Assembly: GCA_033807695.1 (NCBI GenBank)
Contig: CM066308.1
Span: forward strand, 930,001 to 994,000
Direction: 5' to 3'
DNA: 64,000 nucleotides
From: Daedaleopsis sinensis
Taxonomy: Eukaryota; Basidiomycota; Agaricomycetes; Polyporales; Polyporaceae
A program made the position numbers and the translations under genes. Of the stretch, positions 58,052 to 64,000 are shown piece by piece. The first letter of the stretch is position 1. The number at the start of each line of letters is the position of its first letter. The notes under the pieces are model-generated. The model searched no databases, had not been told where the DNA came from, and was given only the letters and a program-made list of their open reading frames with translations.

Positions 58052-59156
58052 TTATAGCTTCTGTGGGGATCGTGCGTACCATACGGTAAGCAGGTCACGC
58101 ATGGTCTCCAGCCTTTCGAAGGTTTCCGAAATCGACCATCTCTGCCGGGTGAGACACCTGCCGTGCTCCGTGACGTACGCCCTTGCCTGCGAGAACGATA
58201 TTTCAAAATCAAGACTGTTGTGCATATAAGTATAAGTCACATCGGAACGGTTTTGGACAGCCCAATCACGCACTCGAATTGCAACGCGAACAAAACATCC
58301 TCTACGGTGATTGCGCGCTTGCTCTGAAGCTCCAAAGAGACGTGCTCCAGTTCCCAGTCGTGGACATCGCAGAAACTGATCGAGTCCAGAGGGATCGAGG
58401 TCGCAAAGCTGCGGGCCGCTAGCGGGTGGTGCATCAGGTATTCCCGTCCGGTGTTGTCCGCCACGTCAATCCCAGGCAGTGGGTTGTGGTACGTCGGCGG
58501 TCCCGCCCAGACAGTGTGTTCCTCGAGCCGATGGGGAGCGCGTTTGGGGAGTAGATGTGCGTCCTTTGCAACGTCAAACCTGCAGTGCTTCTTCCGAATC
58601 TCCTGCACGTGCACATCGTGGCTCGGTCGGAAGCCGATCCACTCGAAGAGGCGATGCGCGGACAACGTGGTCAAGTTAAAGGTCCCTCGGATGTGTGCGG
58701 GCTGGTGAGGTTTTGTGATATGCTCAGACGCCATAGCCTCCTTCATCCGGTTGCCTGCACACAGTCACTAGATCAGAACAAGCTATATAAAATGCAGAAC
58801 GGTCTCAATATCGCGACCCACGTACGGTTGTACTCGAGGAGTCTTCCGCCGCACGTGGGATGCCTACAGAAGCCATCTCGTCTGATGCAATCGGCAGCAA
58901 TGTCCCTCCAGCAGAGACTGGAAAGCTCATTATTTTCCTCGGCAAGAGCTCCGATGCCGTTATTCCAGCATGCGAGCTTCCAGAACTCGTCGGGGATTGT
59001 CTGGTATACCGAGGGGCAGGCAAGAAAGTAGGAGCCGTGGGTACGAAGGTCCCACGAAGGTATGTTGTCCCTAATCAATAGATGTATCTCTTTGGGTAGG
59101 TGCGGCCGTCTCTTAGACTTCAGCGCAGAGCGAAACATCTGCATGGATAACACCAA
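58052..59156 (-). CDS. F-box-like family protein of Agaricomycetes, hypothetical
   Basis: Three exons: 59156 to about 58829, then about 58755-58269, then about 58190-58052. The N-terminal part reads LPKEIHLLIRDNIPSWDLRT, then FWKLACWNNGIGAL, LCWRDIAADCIRRDGFCRHP and CGGRLLEYN. This layout (a Leu-Pro start, a Trp-rich middle and an RDGFCxHPxCGG block) is typical, from memory, of a large expanded polypore family with an F-box-like N-terminus. F-box proteins recruit substrates to SCF ubiquitin ligases; for this family that role is inferred. The C-terminal half (PTYHNPLPGIDVADNTGREY, FERLETMRDLLTVW) is unassigned. The last acceptor site was chosen to keep the frame. Confidence 0.65.
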
Positions 59157-59670
59157 GTAGTACGTTCAGTGTTCGAGACTAAGAGATCACAGATTGTGCG
59201 TACCACGAAAAGCTTGGAAGACTGATGTGCACAATGTGCACTATCCCGATAGTCTGTCGAGCTTGAAAGACTCCAGCCTATGTCAGGATTGGGGTGATAA
59301 ACGTGGTCCAATTGCAAGTTGAAGGAGACGGACTGGAGCTTCTACTAAAACGGTTCACACGCTTTTTAATCATCCACGGCTACTTAGACGCCTGGAGACC
59401 AGGTTCTCACTAGTACTGCCACCAGTCACTTGCTTGTTACTACAAACTTCGGGGCGGCAGAAGGGTGCCACACCCAGCGTAATTCCAGCGTCACTATCAG
59501 AATGCAAGCGCACAAGGACAGTACCAGCTTCAGTAGTGGCAGGCTGCTCATCGTCTGGCTTACACGGGACGAGTCGTCCATAACTTGTCGTCCTACTAGT
59601 ACAGCAAGAGGCCGGAGACGTAAGTCCCATCTTATGGTACTATTGACTCCATATCGCACACATCACTGTC
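59157..59670. other. intergenic between the F-box-like gene and the protease (copy 2)
   Basis: No gene seen. Both neighbours are on the minus strand, so this is the upstream region of the F-box-like gene and the 3' region of the protease. Confidence 0.45.
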
Positions 59671-61249
59671 TCAAGAAGCAAGATCTGCGAAGGAGATGGT
59701 GTGCGCGTCCAAGTCATGCTGCACGTACCGCCCCTGGAACCACGTCTGCCCGATCTGCCAGTCCGGTGCGGTGACTGTAGATGTCCCGAGTATGTTCGCG
59801 GTGCACGTCTTCCCGTCCGCAGTGCGGTTGAGCACGTTCGCACCCTCGTCGATGTAGTGCACCTCCGTACTCGGCGGGAAGCTGAACCCGAAGCGTGCAG
59901 GCGGTCGTGCGCAGTCGTACGTTCCCTGTAAGGTGCGTGAGTATGGACTCGGAGATCGTTACAGGGATAGTGGAGGGAGAGGAGATGGGACGATTGACAT
60001 ACAAATACATTTGTGATCCCGCTCTCAGAATCAGTTTGCTCGATGAGGTCGTAGCCCACAGAGAGCAGCGCGGAGCGCACGATGTCGACTGGGCCGATGA
60101 TGTTGGGCGTACCGTTGTCGACTGAGCAGCATGTCAACGTGTCAGCTCATGTGGTAAAGTTTGCATACAAAACTTAGAATGCACTGACAGATGGGAATGA
60201 GATGCGTCACAGGCTTTCCGTCGACGACGAGCAAGGGAGAATCGGCCTCGGTCGCGTTCACAGCGATCCATGCATCAACTGGAATCGTGGGGAGCGTAGT
60301 GATGTTCCCCGAGATCCTCGAATGGTCTGTCAAACGGGTCGTGTGCATCGCTCAGCGTACGCCCGGCCAGTATAGCTAAACGATCGCTGCTCCGCTCACC
60401 GATTGGGCCGAATGTTAAGGAGCCAGTTCCGTCCGTCTTCAATGCAAGACCAAACTCGCATGGGGAGACTACCGATAAGTGAGTGTCATGACTCTCGCTG
60501 ACTTGCATAGGATAGATGGAGACTGACTGCCTTCCAAATCGCAAACCGCTTGAGCGAGCGATTGTCCCGCCAGGAACGTCGGATCGTTAGGGTCTGTGAT
60601 CATCGACGCTGGTGGACTGAAGCCGATGATGCTGTAAAAGTATTCACTCGTGAGCACTGGCATTCGCGATCATGCGAGACCTACCCGTCTCCTGACAAAG
60701 GATCCCCATCCGTAATGTTGCCCACCAGGAAATCCTGCAGGGTTGCACCAGAGAATTTGGCCTCGTCTTTGACAAAGAAGAACGTTTCCTGCGATAAGCA
60801 GCACGGGGCACACTCAACATCAGTACCCGACGTACGATTGTCAAACTCACCGACGCCATCATGGTACCGTCTTCGTTAGCCCCGTTGAACTGGATGAACT
60901 CGCCCTGGTTGGTCTGCTGCGAAGTCGGGTTTGGCTGGTACTTCCCCTCTCCGATGATGACGGCGAAGCTGCCGGTGTCCACGGTGAGCTATAGAGCGTG
61001 TTGAGTGCGATCTCGGAGCATGCGAGAGTGATCCCTAGTACTTACAGAGAAGCTCTGTAAGCCCACGGTGAGGTTGGTATACCAGAAGCCCTGAAGAGAG
61101 CCGAATTAGCACACCGGAGACGAAGTTTATGGAGCCGGATATGCACTCACCTCGTCGAGTGATAGTGGTACGGTCTTCTCAAACTGCCCGTGTACGGTGC
61201 GAGAGATACCGAGAAGAGCGAGCGTACGGATAAGCGTGAGCTGAAGCAT
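59671..61249 (-). CDS. secreted A1 aspartic protease, copy 2, with D-N-G second site
   Basis: Paralogue of the protease at 44791-46437. The signal peptide is MLQLTLIRTLALLGISRTVHG. The first active-site motif is VDTGSFAVIIGEGKY. The second reads VDNGTPNIIGP, so the usual D-[S/T]-G is D-N-G; the catalytic Asp itself is kept. The C-terminus reads APDWQIGQTWFQGRYVQHDL and ends TISFADLAS. Several short introns interrupt it; no stop or frameshift was found in the pieces I joined. It is an extracellular protease by inference. The Asn next to the catalytic Asp may lower or alter activity. Confidence 0.83.
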
Positions 61250-61951
61250 CGTTCGGCACTGTCACAGTCGGCTACACAGCTGACGATGCGAACGTCTGTG
61301 GAGGTTTATATATATGTCCGGATGTTCTCGGGATAGAGTGCGGACGTGCACAGCCTGCGGCACAACTGCGCAGGGTCGCCTAATACACAACACTCCGCCG
61401 GCCCTTGAAGGAACTTGGCTCGAAGTCTAATCGTGCCGATAACGCAGCACTGTAAGCATCTGGGGGAGGGGCGCCTGGTCGCACGGCATGGGGATGACTA
61501 GAGCAGTGTTTCTAAGTTCAATGACCCCGCATGGGATGGTACTGTCAGTTTCTGCTTAGTTGTGGCGCACGGTAGACATACTTCATGTAAGTCGATAGCC
61601 ACACTTGTCATCTAGCTAGACGGTCGTACTGGTCAGGAGACAAGAGACGTCAATGGAAAAGAGCCGTTCTGTTTCGTTAGAGCGTCTAACCCCATTTGGC
61701 CTACCAAGCTCCGGAACCGAGCCACACCTGGCGACTGGACTCGATGCGAGCTTGCACAGCAGGGAGTTGTGATTGACCTGGGTCGGAGAGCTCTATGTCT
61801 GTATTATACGTCCCATAAGTTACGCGCGAAAATCATACAGTATATCTTGCTGGTCGTGAGAGTCGTAGCCAGGAGTCGGAGCCGCAAGGAGCATAAACCA
61901 TCGCGCCATGCACGCGACACGCGGGCGGCGAGGAAAGCCAACACTCGATGC
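61250..61951. other. intergenic between the protease (copy 2) and MSP1
   Basis: About 700 bp without a recognised gene. It includes the protease promoter and the MSP1 3' region. Confidence 0.45.
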
Positions 61952-63466
61952 TCAATCGAGCGGGAGCATGCTCGTCCCGTCGAGCTGGAAGAAGTCGTCT
62001 ATCGTCAGTGGCCGTAGCTTGAAGCCCTGTGTAAATGTGAATGTTATAACTGTGTGAGCTCATCGTGTTGCATATAAGAGAGGGAGCACACGGCGCGCAC
62101 CTCTTGCTGACACTGCGCGAGCTTCGCGTGGTCCCCGTCCGCCGCGCGCATGAACTCGCGCATGGGCCGCATCGCCGCGTTCCGGCAGAGCTCCTTGAGG
62201 TCGGAGCCAGACAAGCCCTCAGACTGCTCTGCAAGCAGCCGGATCGAGAAGCCCTCTTCCAGCTGGGTGTCTTGAAGCATCTGTAATATCGAATATGTCG
62301 TTGGCCGCGCGCGAGCATGGGACAGCGAGGAAGGGACGTACAAGGTTGAGGATTTTTTGCCGCTGGTCGACGTCAGGGAGCCCAATAGAGAAGCGCTTCG
62401 GCATGCGTCGGAGAATGGCAGAGTCGATGTCGTTCGGCCGGTTCGTGGCTCCGAGGACTAAAATCCGGTCTGTACTCGACGTCAAGCCGTCCCATAGCCT
62501 GATACGAGGTGGCTCTTTGAGCACAAATGTACAAGAGACGATTGAGACATGAGCTCACGTCATGAACTCTGCCTTCATCATCCCCGTCACCTCATGGTCG
62601 CCCTTCGTGCGCTCCCTCAGGAACGAGTCGATCTCGTCAATGAACACGATACTCGGCTGTGTCTTCCGCGCGAGCGAGAACAGGCCCGCCACGAGCTTGT
62701 TGGACTCGCCGTACCACTTGTTCGTGAGCACGGACGCGGCGATGTTGATGAACGTCGCCCCGGACTCCTTCGCAAGCGCCTTCGCGAGCATCGTCTTGCC
62801 GCACCCGGGCGGGCCGAACAGCAGGACACCCTTTGGCGCTCCGAGTAGTGATGAGGAGGCGAAGAGGTCGGGGTAGAGGAGGGGGTAGATGACGGACTCG
62901 CGCAGCGAGGAGATGATTGGGTCTAGTCCGCCGATATCTTGCGCGGAGGGGCGTCGGTGGACGTGTGACGTGTGTGGCAGGAGCAGAAGGACACATACCT
63001 GTGAAGCGGACACCGATGTCGTCTGGGTGGATGACCTCGGAGGCAATCTGGCCTGGAGATGGAGAGATATGGATGTGAAGTGGCTTAGAGAATGGAATAA
63101 AGCGTACTTTCGTATTCATCCAACTGAAGGTCCTTGTGACCAAGACTCTCCAGTGCCTTCAGGCTCTTCTGCTTGACCTCCTTCCGTTCTACTGGCGACA
63201 TAGAGTCCATGACCCACTGCAAGACTACGACATTAGGATTCTGCATAACATGGTCGGCGAGAGACGTACTCTTAGTGTGTAATAAAGGGCTACCTTGACG
63301 GGACGGTCAGTCTGACATGTTGCCGCATTTCAATATGAAGAAACATACTTGAGACGCGGCAAATATGGCCACTATACAGCCTCCGTGATCAGCAAACTTG
63401 AGAGGTGGTTGTTTCCAGGTACTTACCATCAAAGATAGCTCGCTTGGTAGTTGCTGAGATCGCCAT
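61952..63466 (-). CDS. MSP1: Msp1/ATAD1 AAA ATPase of the mitochondrial outer membrane
   Basis: Membrane-anchored AAA ATPase that extracts mislocalised tail-anchored proteins from the mitochondrial outer membrane. The start is [13 protein letters not shown] at 63466. A short hydrophobic segment follows (VAIFAASQ and the next exon), then [20 protein letters not shown]. The conserved [12 protein letters not shown] is followed by [20 protein letters not shown]. Walker A is [16 protein letters not shown] and Walker B is [11 protein letters not shown]. The arginine-finger region is [19 protein letters not shown]. The C-terminal helical lid ends [15 protein letters not shown], with a TGA at 61954-61952. 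Several short introns, no break. It faces away from a possible gene at 63671. Confidence 0.93.
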
Positions 63467-63670
63467 GTTGTCCGCCTTGAAGGTACCTTGAAGGCAAGTG
63501 GTACATAGAAAGTGGTAGTACGCGGGAGAGGAGGATAGCGCCCGTGAGTAAGCGCCATTCGTTGGATGAAAACACGCGACTTGGGAGCCTCTTGGGAGCC
63601 CGGTATCCGTCCGCCCCCCGTTCAATAGGACCTGTACATCGTCTGCCTAGGGGATAAGTACAAGTCACCC
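63467..63670. promoter_or_regulatory. short divergent intergenic region
   Basis: 204 bp between the MSP1 start and the start of the plus-strand frame at 63671. A shared promoter is possible (inference). Confidence 0.4.
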
Positions 63671-64000
63671 ATGGCCAGGAGTCAACTAGTCACCTATGTT
63701 CTGCGACTCCCCCGGGCTCCTTGTATCCCAACTCTTCTTGCTAGTACTGCTCGTGCTCTCTGCACATCTGTCCACTCGCGTCCGCCGCCGCCGCCTCAGT
63801 CTCTGCCCCGTCGCTGCCCAAGCCCCGCCTCAGGCCAAATCCCTCGCTCCTCGCTCTCAGACCTATACGCGCTCACGCACACACTCGGCCAAAGTGCAGC
63901 GAGACGGATTCCTGCCTACCTCCCCGATCACCACCAGTCCTGCTGCGTCCGATAGCCCTCGCCCACCCGATCCCGCCCGTCGCTGTGCCTGCACTCCTCG
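63671..64000 (+). CDS. possible 5' end of a gene with a mitochondrial-type leader, cut by the window
   Basis: The frame begins MARSQLVTYVLRLPRAP, continues with an Arg/Ser/Ala-rich stretch without acidic residues, and then a Pro-rich run. This looks like a mitochondrial targeting peptide. The frame ends at 63955 unless an intron or a frame switch lies before it. An adjacent frame (SQTYTRSRTHSAKVQRDG) stays open to the window end. The mature protein is not visible, so the product cannot be named. Confidence 0.4.

Noticed and set aside
1..64000. CRISPR arrays, bacterial-type operons or a prophage
   Set aside because: Genes have many spliceosomal introns and no regularly spaced repeat array occurs. 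The DNA is eukaryotic nuclear.

Overview
The window looks like nuclear DNA of a basidiomycete fungus, most likely an Agaricomycete and possibly a polypore (inference). Its genes carry many short GT-AG introns of about 50-90 bp. It holds KDZ and Plavaka-type transposons, a Copia element, a leucine- and tryptophan-rich F-box-like family protein, and secreted A1 aspartic proteases. All product names come from reading translated motifs; no database search was possible. Exon models were drawn by hand from splice sites and checked for frame.

Region 1 (1 to about 41 kb) is transposon-rich. A KDZ transposase gene (312-4824, minus) is split by a 747-bp solo LTR (646-1392) with an ACGC duplication. Two minus-strand unknown genes (6138-6890, 7261-8066) lie divergent to an unknown gene (8375-10921). 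That gene is split by a 1.1-kb non-autonomous element (8544-9638). From 11 to 19 kb there is little that can be called apart from a small membrane protein gene (14226-14848). A complete 7,250-bp DNA transposon follows (18985-26234), with perfect 28-bp terminal inverted repeats and an 8-bp target duplication. It encodes one 1,966-aa protein that fuses a Ulp1/SUMO-protease-like domain to an RNase H-fold-like transposase. Next come an apparently intact Plavaka-type element (27556-33930) with two divergent genes, and an intact Copia retrotransposon (34656-40389) whose 478-bp LTRs differ at one base.

Region 2 (about 42 to 64 kb) is mainly host genes. They are a C2H2 zinc-finger protein, a probable pseudogene, an A1 aspartic protease, a secreted and probably GPI-anchored GH37 trehalase, an RBM25-like splicing factor (RRM plus PWI), an unknown membrane protein, an F-box-like protein, a second A1 protease paralogue, and the mitochondrial AAA ATPase Msp1. 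Msp1 is divergent to a possible gene cut by the window end.

The best candidate for an undescribed system is the Ulp1-transposase fusion element. Its reading frame is unbroken across nine exons, all Ulp1 catalytic residues are present, and its ends are perfect, so it may be recently or currently active. The two nested insertions show an exact, reversible history: removing each one restores the host reading frame to the base.
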